Part shown: positions 31,733-38,257 of the stretch, piece after piece | Numbering within the stretch: the first letter of the stretch is position 1 | Layout: every line of letters starts with the position of its first letter | Virus record (IMG/VR): IMGVR_UViG_3300044470_000021 | Location: 1 to 41,879 of that record | From: a virus | Length of the DNA: 41,879 nucleotides | Reading direction: 5' to 3' (one strand) | Notes under the pieces: generated by a model | Told to the model about the DNA's origin: nothing | Databases searched by the model: none | The model's input: only the letters and a program-made list of their open reading frames with translations | Position numbers and translations under genes: made by a program

Positions 31733-32014
31733 ATGAATCACGACTGGAAATCGACGGCGACGGGCATCTTGAGTTTTATCACTGTAACGTGCCTGACAGT
31801 GATGGGATTTACGGCCCCCTACATTGCCACGGCCCCAGCTTCGACCGCTGCACTGCTGGCGAAGATCATGGCTGGATGCAGCTTGCTCACCGCACTCTGC
31901 CGCGCATGGGTCGGCCTGATTACCAAGAACGCCGACGCTACAGCAGTCGCCCATGCAATCAACGATGGGAATGTCAATAATACCGGAGAGTCCCTTTCCG
32001 CAACCCCGAAATAG
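31733..32014 (+). CDS. Putative holin, 93 aa
   Basis: ATG 31733 follows GGAGGGG at 4 nt. Two hydrophobic segments are visible: ATGILSFITVTCLTVMGFTA (residues ~8-27) and LLAKIMAGCSLLTALCRAWV (~41-60), with a polar Asn/Asp-rich C-terminus. Size, topology and position after the endolysin fit a class II-like holin that permeabilises the inner membrane. Assigned by topology only. Confidence 0.6.
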   Translation: MNHDWKSTATGILSFITVTCLTVMGFTAPYIATAPASTAALLAKIMAGCSLLTALCRAWVGLITKNADATAVAHAINDGNVNNTGESLSATPK

Positions 32015-32023
32015 GAGAATCAC

Positions 32024-32386
32024 ATGAATTGGCTTAGTATGGCACTCGGGCTTTTGCCCGCAATCATCCACGGACTCCAGTCCATCGTCGGCGACAAGGC
32101 CAGCGGTGCAACGAAGGCTCAGATGGCCCAGGACGCGCTCGCGGCGGCAACATCAGGAGCCGCTGGCGTGTTGACGGGCGGGAATGCCGCATACGCTTCC
32201 GCGGCCTCGCAGATCGTCGGGCTGGCCATCAACCAGACCGTCGCCATTGCGAAGGCAACCGGCACCTACCAGAAGGCTACGGCCATCGCCACGGCGGCAC
32301 AGCAGGATGTGAACGTGGCCGCAGCGGTCACGGCGCTTGTCCAGGAAGTTCAGAACCCCACTCCGGCCCCCGTACCGATCCCGTAA
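32024..32386 (+). CDS. Ala-rich hydrophobic protein, 120 aa
   Basis: ATG 32024 follows TAGGAG. The N-terminus MNWLSMALGLLPAIIHGLQS is amphipathic or membrane-active. The remainder is Ala/Thr-rich helix with a Pro-rich end (NPTPAPVPIP). It is the last gene of the rightward run, beside the putative holin, so it could be a second lysis or structural component. Family not recognised. Confidence 0.65.
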   Translation: MNWLSMALGLLPAIIHGLQSIVGDKASGATKAQMAQDALAAATSGAAGVLTGGNAAYASAASQIVGLAINQTVAIAKATGTYQKATAIATAAQQDVNVAAAVTALVQEVQNPTPAPVPIP

Positions 32387-32389
32387 CAA

Positions 32390-32700
32390 GTTTGCCGCGA
32401 TGCACTGATAGACGGGGGAAGGTTTGTGAGTACCCCGGAACGGCGTGAAATCCAGAGCGGCACTTTGATGTGCTAGCGGCTCCAAGTTTCCCGTCGCGGG
32501 CCGGAGCCAATGGACGGTTAGTGACCGTTGCTTCTTGGGCCTTGGCTTACGGTCTGCGCGGGGAAGGGTTTGCAGCGTAAAGCGGTAATCCCTTAGCGGG
32601 GAATCCGGGCCGTGGTGGAGAGAAGCCGCAAGGCGAAGTACAAAGCCATGAGAGTCACGCTGCAATTCACACCCAGGTCTACCATCTTTCTCCCGGGAGG
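32390..32700 (+). ncRNA. Candidate structured RNA, class unknown
   Basis: About 310 bp without a supported gene but dense in stems. GGCTCC...GGAGCC (around 32477-32509) encloses CCCG-TCG-CGGG. ACGGT-TAGTG-ACCGT lies near 32513. GCC-GCAA-GGC with a GNRA tetraloop lies near 32625. GCAC-TTTGAT-GTGC lies near 32460. I matched it to no known RNA. Orientation is uncertain: a 30-codon minus-strand frame behind GGGAG, ending near 32598, is the competing reading. Confidence 0.35.
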
Positions 32701-32724
32701 TGCGCGGACAAATCAGGCAACAGG

Positions 32725-32746
32725 ACTCCCTCAGCAATGGGGGAGT
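32725..32746. terminator. Hairpin between convergent operons
   Basis: ACTCCC (32725-32730) pairs with GGGAGT (32741-32746) around a 10-nt loop, at the 3' end of the leftward HNH gene. Only weak T-richness follows, so it may be a bidirectional but imperfect terminator. Confidence 0.4.
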
Positions 32747-33099
32747 TACTGTTTGGGCACCGGGACGTACACGCCGTCAACCCAGTGATACCGTTTGCTG
32801 CCCTTCTCTGAATTGCATTGTCGGCACAAGGCGGCATTCTGCCAGTGCCCGTCAACCTCGATACGATCATCCCTATGCCCACCGCCTGATCCTCTACCGG
32901 CCTCATGGTCAAATTCTGCCCAGATGGGATGCAGGTTTTCGTGGCACACGGCACAAAGAAATCTCTGGCGTTGGAGCATGAGAAACGTGCGCGTGTAATA
33001 CTCCTGCTTCCCAGCCTTCACTTTCAGTTGGCAGACCTCACGGCCACCGGGGAACACTTTGACCGCAGGCTTGTGGGCAACGAAATACTTTGGGATCAT
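32746..33099 (-). CDS. HNH endonuclease, 117 aa
   Basis: Start overlaps the upstream stop by 4 nt. Zinc ligands C49/C52 (CAVCHENL) and C92/C95 (CRQCNSEKG) frame the nuclease core FDHEAGRGSGGGHRDDRI (D64, H65) with N88. This compact HNH type is widespread in phages as a small stand-alone nuclease. Role could be DNA processing, recombination or homing. It is the last gene of the leftward early operon, next to the folded stretch. Confidence 0.85.
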   Translation of the reverse strand: MIPKYFVAHKPAVKVFPGGREVCQLKVKAGKQEYYTRTFLMLQRQRFLCAVCHENLHPIWAEFDHEAGRGSGGGHRDDRIEVDGHWQNAALCRQCNSEKGSKRYHWVDGVYVPVPKQ

Positions 33100-33617
33100 G
33101 GCAGCAGCCCCATAATGTCACGGATGGCATCGCCGCGCTCCACCATTTGAGTCGCACTGAAACGGCGTGGGATCATCCCTAAACGCAATCTATATTCCTG
33201 GTTGCGCCGCTTATGGCATATCGCGCAGACACGCATCCGTGATCCACGCGCCTTCGCATACCGAGTATTTTCAGCGTCGAAGGGATGTCCCCAAGCACAG
33301 TGCGTCAATGTCGAACCATAGGAGATCCCAATGCGTACATTCTCCCCACGCTCCAGTTCCCGCATGTGATCGGGGTTGACGCAGTTTCGTGTACGGCAAA
33401 TGTGATCTACGACCAGGTGATCCGAAATGAACCCGTTGTGCGCGAAGAATGAAAGACGGTGGACATACATCACTTTCCGGCGGAGATAGAATACCCCGTA
33501 TCCATTCGGGAGCGTCGCTCCACTCCAGAGCCAACAGGAATCAGTTTTCTCCACCTTTGCCCAAAATCGGGTTTGGTCTGAATCGGAGAGGATATAATTC
33601 TCTTGTGGGGTTGTCAT
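33096..33617 (-). CDS. HNH_3-type homing endonuclease with second zinc site
   Basis: 173 aa. ATG 33617 is set by GGAGGG seven bases upstream; the longer frame reaches 33683. The core reads FWAKVEKTDSCWLWSGATLP, YVHRLSF (H53), VVDHICRTRNCVNPDHM (D71, H72, N81, H84), the HNH_3 arrangement. A C-terminal zinc site (C107, H111, C131, C134) and basic helix probably bind DNA. It overlaps the next HNH gene, an unusual tandem of two HNH enzymes. Confidence 0.85.
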   Translation of the reverse strand: MTTPQENYILSDSDQTRFWAKVEKTDSCWLWSGATLPNGYGVFYLRRKVMYVHRLSFFAHNGFISDHLVVDHICRTRNCVNPDHMRELERGENVRIGISYGSTLTHCAWGHPFDAENTRYAKARGSRMRVCAICHKRRNQEYRLRLGMIPRRFSATQMVERGDAIRDIMGLLP

Positions 33618-33679
33618 TGATCGGCCCTCCATGGCCTTGAGATGTGAGGAGGTTCGCGCCTCCACAACCCCATTATACA

Positions 33680-34189
33680 TCACCGCAATAGCCCTAAAAT
33701 TAAATCTCTAGCCTCTCCAGATAAGACCATTCTGGTTGAGAATCTCAGAACTGCCCAGCCCTGTATTGTAGCGGCTCCGTACTTCCGGCAGTCATCCTCG
33801 AATCCATCCCCTTGCGAATGGCGGGACTTGCCGAACTTGGTACCCCCTTCGACTTCTACGGCAAGGTGACGATCCGGCCAAGCGAAATCGAACTTCCACT
33901 GACGCTTAGGGTCGAATTGGTACTCGCGCTCATAATCGGTGATTCCGTTTGCCCGGAAAGCCAGTACAAGCCCCTCTTCGCCAGGACTCTTCTTCTTGGG
34001 CATTGTTCCACGTGGAACACTCTTCTTGGGAGCCTTGCTGCGGGGCCGCTGAGGGGGTCTAGGCGCGTCGGGAGCCTTTGGATGGCCTCCTACTACCCCC
34101 GAATCGCGCTGAAGCCACTCTGCGAAGCCCAGGTGACGCAGGCCACGCGGTCTATTCAGCCATTCGTCGTGCATGTCTGGTGAGGTCAT
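33680..34189 (-). CDS. PD-(D/E)XK endonuclease (VSR/DUF559-like)
   Basis: 169 aa, ATG 34189 after GAGGTGAAGG and overlapping the previous stop. A basic, Pro-rich linker (residues ~30-70) precedes the nuclease core: KFDFAW (D101), LAVEVEGG (E112, E114), then GFEDDCRKYGAATIQGWAVL and a C-terminal strand LRFSTRMV. This layout matches small VSR/DUF559-type nucleases found in phage replication regions, possibly Holliday-junction or mismatch processing. Confidence 0.8.
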   Translation of the reverse strand: MTSPDMHDEWLNRPRGLRHLGFAEWLQRDSGVVGGHPKAPDAPRPPQRPRSKAPKKSVPRGTMPKKKSPGEEGLVLAFRANGITDYEREYQFDPKRQWKFDFAWPDRHLAVEVEGGTKFGKSRHSQGDGFEDDCRKYGAATIQGWAVLRFSTRMVLSGEARDLILGLLR

Positions 34190-34440
34190 GCCTTCACCTC
34201 GACAACTTTCACCCGAATCGGTTGCGGGATACGCCAGCAGAACGGATAGCTACGCAGGTCTTTTCGTTTTCGGATATAGCCGAATGTTTGGTCAATCCAC
34301 GCCCTTGCTTCAGAGCGAGTCCGAAATAGAACAGGAAGACGGTTTTCGTACATGATGTGTTCGGCGGGGCTAACTCCAGTATTGCGCCACCTTACGCCCC
34401 ATCGGATTGCAGACTCTAGTTTCTTTTGTAGCTTAGGCAT
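34186..34440 (-). CDS. Small basic protein, 84 aa
   Basis: ATG 34440 follows GAGGAGG at 6 nt; the longer frame is rejected. A basic, aromatic product (SAIRWGVRWRNTGVSPAEHI, SYPFCWRIPQPIRVKVVEVK), probably alpha/beta. Both ends overlap neighbouring genes. No family recognised; nucleic-acid or nuclease accessory is a guess from context. Confidence 0.7.
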   Translation of the reverse strand: MPKLQKKLESAIRWGVRWRNTGVSPAEHIMYENRLPVLFRTRSEARAWIDQTFGYIRKRKDLRSYPFCWRIPQPIRVKVVEVKA

Positions 34441-34591
34441 CGTCAGCCTCCTCTTTTTCCAGTTGGCGCAACTGCTTCCATGCCCACAGTTGCCTGTCAT
34501 TCTCTGTAGAGAATGGGTGAGTCATCCCCATCCATAAAGCGCGCAGGATGTATCTCCACGGCCATCCCCACGGTCTTCGTAAATTACGCAT
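34433..34591 (-). CDS. Small Trp-rich protein, 52 aa
   Basis: ATG 34591 lies just after the upstream stop, with GAGAG nearby, and the stop overlaps the next start by 8 bp. The product has a Trp/Arg-rich N-terminus (LRRPWGWPWRYILRALWMGM) that may associate with membrane, then an acidic helical tail (LRQLEKEEADDA). It is too short for most automatic callers. Supported by coupling on both sides. Confidence 0.6.
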   Translation of the reverse strand: MRNLRRPWGWPWRYILRALWMGMTHPFSTENDRQLWAWKQLRQLEKEEADDA

Positions 34592-34594
34592 CGC

Positions 34595-34789
34595 TCATCT
34601 CTCTATCCCTAGCAGTTTGCAGTTTGCTAGATAGCGTTCTTTGCATGGCGCACATTCGCCCCCGAATACCAGGAACTCCCGCCGTTCGAGAGTATATGCA
34701 GCCGCAGCCTCACGAAGATCATCTTCGTCTGCGAGTGTGTCGTCATACCCTGCGACCATGATTCCGTGCTGACATAAACATGCGATCAT
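34595..34789 (-). CDS. Cys-containing micro-protein, 64 aa
   Basis: ATG 34789 follows GAGG at 7 nt. Acidic middle (DDTLADEDDLREAAAAYTLE) and a C-terminal half with CAPCKERYLANC, a possible metal site with the N-terminal C/C/H. Four bases separate its reading end from the regulator gene upstream. Function unknown. Confidence 0.65.
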   Translation of the reverse strand: MIACLCQHGIMVAGYDDTLADEDDLREAAAAYTLERREFLVFGGECAPCKERYLANCKLLGIER

Positions 34790-34793
34790 TGAA

Positions 34794-35204
34794 TTACCTC
34801 ATTCCCAGAATCGCCATTGTGCGATTCAATGCGTTGCGGTGTATCCCCATCTCACGCGCAGCTTCGCTCTGATTCCCGCATCTCCGCGCCAACACTTCCT
34901 GTATGTATCCTCGCTGAAACCATGCAACCGCCTCCCGATAGGGTAGCCGAGTCTTTGGTGCATAGTGTGCCGTAGGGCGCGGCAATAAACGCAGAACGGA
35001 GGCAGTGTGAACTTCCCCAGAATACGTCTTCAGTTGCTTATCCGGTTGCCATCCGCATTCCCTTGCAGCCGCGTCGGCCTCTTCTGTTGCGCTCTGTCTG
35101 CTTAGGCACGGGTCGCATATCCCTGTTGCGGCATGACTGCGACGCAGGAACGCTCCACATCCTGTACATCGCGTCCTTCCGCTGCTCGGTTCGCGCTCGG
35201 TCAT
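34794..35204 (-). CDS. Zinc-ribbon / Fis-type HTH regulator
   Basis: 136 aa, ATG 35204 overlapping the previous stop (ATGA) with a G-rich site upstream. An N-terminal zinc ribbon (CTGCGAFLRRSHAATGICDP, then C) is joined by a linker to a C-terminal Fis/NtrC-like helix-turn-helix: AVAWFQRGYIQEVLARRCGN, QSEAAREMGIHRNALNRTM. It likely binds DNA and may activate late transcription, but targets are not shown. Confidence 0.75.
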   Translation of the reverse strand: MTEREPSSGRTRCTGCGAFLRRSHAATGICDPCLSRQSATEEADAAARECGWQPDKQLKTYSGEVHTASVLRLLPRPTAHYAPKTRLPYREAVAWFQRGYIQEVLARRCGNQSEAAREMGIHRNALNRTMAILGMR

Positions 35205-35638
35205 GCGGCCCCCGGTACACATCCGTTTGGGCATCGGCGAACGTAGCTCGTAGATGCTCCGCCAGGGAGGTTCCTATATGCTGGCACGTTGCGCATTTCT
35301 GTAACCCATCCATTTTCACAAATGGTGCAGAACTGCTGGTGGACTCTCTTCTGCTGTGCAGCGTTCCGGCAAGCAACCTCCAATTCGTTTGGCGTAGGCA
35401 TACGACGGAACTCCGGCTGTGGAGTGTCTTCAAGAACCTTGCATCCTTGGTCGATAGCCTCCTGCGAGAACCCACTAATTGCCCCAGCAAGGCGTCGCAG
35501 ACCCTCAGCCGATGGAGGCTGCACCGTGAGCATCTCCGCCAGCAGCTTGAGCCTGTTCAGCATCCATGAGTGCAAGGGCTTCGCGGACATTGCGCTCCGC
35601 CCGTGTTTCGTTAAATCCGCTGCCGTGATTCGTTCCAT
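35201..35638 (-). CDS. Replication-region protein with zinc ribbon, 145 aa
   Basis: ATG 35638 has GGAGG five bases upstream but overlaps the upstream gene by 134 bp. Internal starts at 35590 (GGAG) or 35563 are alternatives. A helical N-terminal half (LRRLAGAISGFSQEAIDQGC then KVLEDTPQPEFRRMPTPNEL) is followed by a zinc ribbon (CTICENGW...RRCPNGC). The arrangement beside the replication gene suggests a helicase-loader or primase partner. No firm family. Confidence 0.6.
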   Translation of the reverse strand: MERITAADLTKHGRSAMSAKPLHSWMLNRLKLLAEMLTVQPPSAEGLRRLAGAISGFSQEAIDQGCKVLEDTPQPEFRRMPTPNELEVACRNAAQQKRVHQQFCTICENGWVTEMRNVPAYRNLPGGASTSYVRRCPNGCVPGAA

Positions 35639-36296
35639 TGTTGCCTCCGTTGTTTACCGCAAAAAGCCCCCGCCAACCCTTGAGGGTTGACTGATTCAAA
35701 ACCTGTACAGGATCGTTCCCCTGAAGACGCAAAGACTCAAGCTCTCTCACCGCTAACTTCCGCGCCTGGTCGGTCAGGGGATGCCGCTCTTTCCGGCGCA
35801 TCTCTTCAAAGCCTTGCCAAGCCTCTGAGTCAACCCAATCAGGAAGAACAAAGCCGCTTGCGGCTGCCTTCTTCTGTTTCTGTTTTGAGTCTGTATCTGT
35901 TCTGTTCTGTTCTGGTGCTGTTACAGTAACGTTTCCATCTGTTCCATGTAACGTTTCATCCTGTTCCAAGTCAATGGAAGTGGCGGCGCGCGTGGCGCGA
36001 AAGCGGCGAACTCTCTCTGTAGAACTGTCTGAAATAAACTGTCTGCGGTTCCAGTTTTCAATACTCCACCGCTCATCAATGAATCCGTTTTCGATGAAAA
36101 CAGCCTTTGTCTCGGCAAGCTCTGTTTCGGTAACGCGCAGACGAAACGCAATCTGCCGTTCCTGTAACGTTTCAAGTGTTTCCTCACATCGCAGACAGAG
36201 AATAGCAATCCACCGCCAGCGCATAGCCTCTGAGAGCATCTGGACTTTCGCATCATTGACGATTTCTGAATACAAGCGAAACCACGGATTAGGCAA
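35505..36296 (-). CDS. Phage replication initiator-like protein
   Basis: 263 aa using TTG 36296: GAGGAGG lies 6 nt upstream and the start overlaps the previous stop by 8 bp. ATG 36311 is the alternative and contains that site inside its codons. The opening NPWFRLYSEIVNDAKVQMLS then AMRWRWIAILCLRCEETLE is typical of phage replisome-organiser N-terminal winged helices. A Gln/Lys-rich linker and a C-terminal helicase-loader-like domain (WQGFEEMRRKERHPLTDQAR) follow. It probably binds the origin. Confidence 0.75.
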   Translation of the reverse strand: MPNPWFRLYSEIVNDAKVQMLSEAMRWRWIAILCLRCEETLETLQERQIAFRLRVTETELAETKAVFIENGFIDERWSIENWNRRQFISDSSTERVRRFRATRAATSIDLEQDETLHGTDGNVTVTAPEQNRTDTDSKQKQKKAAASGFVLPDWVDSEAWQGFEEMRRKERHPLTDQARKLAVRELESLRLQGNDPVQVLNQSTLKGWRGLFAVNNGGNNGTNHGSGFNETRAERNVREALALMDAEQAQAAGGDAHGAASIG

Positions 36297-36561
36297 ACGG
36301 AACCTCCTCATCGCTCGGAGGAAGCACCGCAGAATCTCCCCACACATTCTTGTTGAACCACTCGATATACTTCTCACCAACGCCATCCATGACGCCGGTT
36401 GCATCATCAATCATCGCGTCCAATGGGGTACGGGGAGAGGGGGGTAATCCATTCTCTGCACGAAACATAGCGAGAAAATCTGGGTCTTTGGAGGTGACAG
36501 ACCATAGCAAACAGTCACGCCATGCAATCTGCATAATCAGTTCGTATTCGGGACAATTCAT
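36289..36561 (-). CDS. Hypothetical protein, 90 aa, first gene after terminator
   Basis: ATG 36561 follows AAAGGAACGC. The product begins MNCPEYELIMQIAWRDCLLW, is helical and acidic with a disordered C-terminus (LPPSDEEVPFA). It opens the replication sub-operon immediately downstream of a strong hairpin. No family recognised. Confidence 0.65.
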   Translation of the reverse strand: MNCPEYELIMQIAWRDCLLWSVTSKDPDFLAMFRAENGLPPSPRTPLDAMIDDATGVMDGVGEKYIEWFNKNVWGDSAVLPPSDEEVPFA

Positions 36562-36574
36562 GCGTTCCTTTCCC

Positions 36575-36616
36575 AAAAAAGGCGGTGAAAGGGGAGTTTT
36601 GGGCCTCCCCCTCACC
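36575..36616 (-). terminator. Leftward terminator or attenuator
   Basis: Minus strand stem GGTGA-GGGGAG pairs with CTCCCC-TCACC (36584-36616), followed by T6 (36580-36575). It lies between a candidate promoter (36679-36674) and ATG 36561, so it may attenuate the replication genes as well as end the upstream operon. Confidence 0.65.
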
Positions 36617-36673
36617 TCGCCGAAGGAGCAACCCCACGGCTAAATGTCTTCACCTGGCGGCTAGGACAAATTC

Positions 36674-36679
36674 ATCATA
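36674..36679 (-). promoter_or_regulatory. Candidate leftward extended -10
   Basis: TGC-TATGAT on the minus strand, with no good -35 at 17 bp. The 40-nt context is AT-richer than the surroundings. It would drive the genes from 36561 leftward if the downstream hairpin is passed. Confidence 0.4.
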
Positions 36680-36722
36680 GCACACATGAATCCATCGCGC
36701 ACCGGGAACCGAGGGCGGGGGA

Positions 36723-36935
36723 TCATAGGTATTTGTCTTTCAGGTCTCGTAACCAGAAGAGTTGTTTGACGCTCACGGGCTTGCGTTTGTCGGCGATCTC
36801 AAGCACGAATTTGAGTTCGTTCTGCCTCATCGTGTAATCGCCAACCGCAGGCCGGATGATGTCACAGAGGCGGGTGGCTTCGTCGCGCATCGCTTCAGGT
36901 GACATGCCTGAATCGCTCAAGTCGTGATAGCTCAT
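36723..36935 (-). CDS. Small protein, 70 aa
   Basis: ATG 36935 overlaps the upstream stop (TGATG) after GGGGGCG. It is a helical, charged protein (SPEAMRDEATRLCDIIRPAV, YTMRQNELKFVLEIAD) ending in a basic/aromatic segment (VKQLFWLRDLKDKYL). It is last in the upstream sub-operon before the terminator. No family recognised. Confidence 0.7.
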   Translation of the reverse strand: MSYHDLSDSGMSPEAMRDEATRLCDIIRPAVGDYTMRQNELKFVLEIADKRKPVSVKQLFWLRDLKDKYL

Positions 36936-37174
36936 CACGCCCCCAGCTTGTATTCGTGTCTGCGTACCGTGTCGGTGTGCAGGTAACGGCAAGTGTAGCT
37001 GTGAGCGCCCCAGCGTGGTTCCTTCAATTCTCTCAGCCGTCTCGTTATGCTTCCCTCACTGAGCCACTTGCCGCTAAACAGGCGCACATAGGTCTGTATC
37101 TCTGCACCAATTAACCAGCGGCGCGTGATTGCCTTACGGATCGCTTCGTGGACTTCCATCTTCGGTTTGCTCAT
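36935..37174 (-). CDS. Winged-helix-like small protein, 79 aa
   Basis: ATG 37174 follows GGGGAG. The pattern of EVHEAIRKAITRRWLIGAEI, a turn, then GSITRRLRELKEPRW looks like a compact winged helix: helix, recognition helix and a Tyr/Arg-rich beta wing (AHSYTCRYLHTDTVRRHEYK). This suggests DNA binding. Coupled to both neighbours. Confidence 0.65.
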   Translation of the reverse strand: MSKPKMEVHEAIRKAITRRWLIGAEIQTYVRLFSGKWLSEGSITRRLRELKEPRWGAHSYTCRYLHTDTVRRHEYKLGA

Positions 37175-37175
37175 T

Positions 37176-37412
37176 TCAAATCTCCCCATGCTTTGAAGTT
37201 GCGATCCATACCTTGAATCCAAACACGCTGCGGCTTACCTCTTCCAGCGCATCATTGTAGCCAGCGTCGTGGTGCGTCTCCACGGCTAGAATATGCGCGT
37301 CACACCATGATTTCAGTCGTGAGCGCACTGCCTGCATCCCGCACCAGAAGCAGCCCACACCCCACGCCAGAAACGCGAGTATCGTCCAGAACGCTCCCCA
37401 GTCGTACATCAT
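37176..37412 (-). CDS. Single-span membrane protein, 78 aa
   Basis: ATG 37412 follows AGGAGGCGCA. An N-terminal transmembrane segment (FWTILAFLAWGVGCFWCGMQ) precedes a polar His-containing domain (LAVETHHDAGYNDALEEVSR). A possible phage membrane-associated early protein; no family recognised. One base separates its stop from the next start. Confidence 0.65.
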   Translation of the reverse strand: MMYDWGAFWTILAFLAWGVGCFWCGMQAVRSRLKSWCDAHILAVETHHDAGYNDALEEVSRSVFGFKVWIATSKHGEI

Positions 37413-37555
37413 TGCGCCTCCTGTTGCATCTTCTTCCACCAATCAGGAAGATCGGCGTCAGTGATCCCCAACTCAGGGTCGAAGGGAGGTTCAGGCACAG
37501 CGTCCTCTTCCTTGTACTTCCCGGCTGCTAGTTCCCAATCCATAAAATCAATCAT
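37409..37555 (-). CDS. Small acidic protein, 48 aa
   Basis: ATG 37555 follows AGAGGAAG, and the stop overlaps the next ATG (ATGA). The product begins MIDFMDWELAAGKYKEEDAV, is Pro/Glu/Asp-rich and ends in a Trp-Trp helix (LPDWWKKMQQEAQ). It resembles small acidic inhibitors or DNA mimics only in composition. Short, so often missed. Confidence 0.6.
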   Translation of the reverse strand: MIDFMDWELAAGKYKEEDAVPEPPFDPELGITDADLPDWWKKMQQEAQ

Positions 37556-37556
37556 G

Positions 37557-38162
37557 TTACTTCCTCTCAGGTACTTTATAGCCATTCTGAATCTTGAGGG
37601 ACGCCATTGTTACCGCAGCATCCCAGGCAAAAGTGTCGTCCATCTCAAACGGCATCCATTCATAACCCAGCCGAGGGCCGCCGCGTACTGTTATTCCGCA
37701 CTGAGGATGGAGATGCAAAACGGCTCGCTTCATTTGTTTGCCCAACTTCGTCCATAATTCTTTGTCTTCCTGTAGAGCTTCCAGATAACTTTGCGTCTGT
37801 AGTCTCCACTCAAAGGTTTTCATCATCTTCGATTTGCCGGATTGACGGAAGCAGGTTTTCATATCGACAACGAAAACCTCACTCCCGACTCGTCCAATCA
37901 TGTCCGGCGTACCACCGATGAGCATGTTGGTTGCGTGATGCTCATAAACCAGGCTTCTCTCTATCGGGCCGCACACTTCAAAGCCGGTAGCCTGCTTGAA
38001 TCGCAGGTACGCCGCTACTCTTTCCTGCGCTTCTTTTGTTCTTGGTGGGAGAGCAACTTTCATCTCGATACACTGGATTACCTCATGCACCATGCGCCCA
38101 CGTTCTGACGCATGATGCACGGCCTCAGATGGAACTCCATCAAACAAGCACAGCCCATTCAT
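37557..38162 (-). CDS. PD-(D/E)XK (RecB/Cas4-like) exonuclease
   Basis: 201 aa from ATG 38162. Core motifs: HEVIQ (H26), E69, GGTPDMIG (D87), VFVVDMKTC (D100, K102) and QTQSYLEAL, the RecB-family exonuclease order. The frame stays open upstream to 38252 and encodes plausible N-terminal sequence (HAYRVRGNYVLSTSDILS) directly behind GGAGG, yet with no ATG, GTG or TTG. The true start may be a rare AUU at 38243. It lies beside the OB-fold-like gene, a recombination pair in many phages. Confidence 0.8.
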   Translation of the reverse strand: MNGLCLFDGVPSEAVHHASERGRMVHEVIQCIEMKVALPPRTKEAQERVAAYLRFKQATGFEVCGPIERSLVYEHHATNMLIGGTPDMIGRVGSEVFVVDMKTCFRQSGKSKMMKTFEWRLQTQSYLEALQEDKELWTKLGKQMKRAVLHLHPQCGITVRGGPRLGYEWMPFEMDDTFAWDAAVTMASLKIQNGYKVPERK

Positions 38163-38257
38163 TGAGAGGATGTCTGAGGTAGACAGAACGTAATTACCGC
38201 GAACCCGGTACGCATGTCCCTGTCTCGTAAATGTATGCGGAATTAAGATAATACCTC

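Noticed and set aside
31568-32071. Minus-strand 167-aa Cys-containing frame
   Set aside because: Antisense to the putative holin with its excellent ribosome-binding site; Cys arise by chance.
32153-32737. Minus-strand 194-aa frame across the candidate RNA
   Set aside because: Runs antisense through the Ala-rich gene at 32024-32386, no recognisable domain; only its first 30 codons have a site, in another frame.
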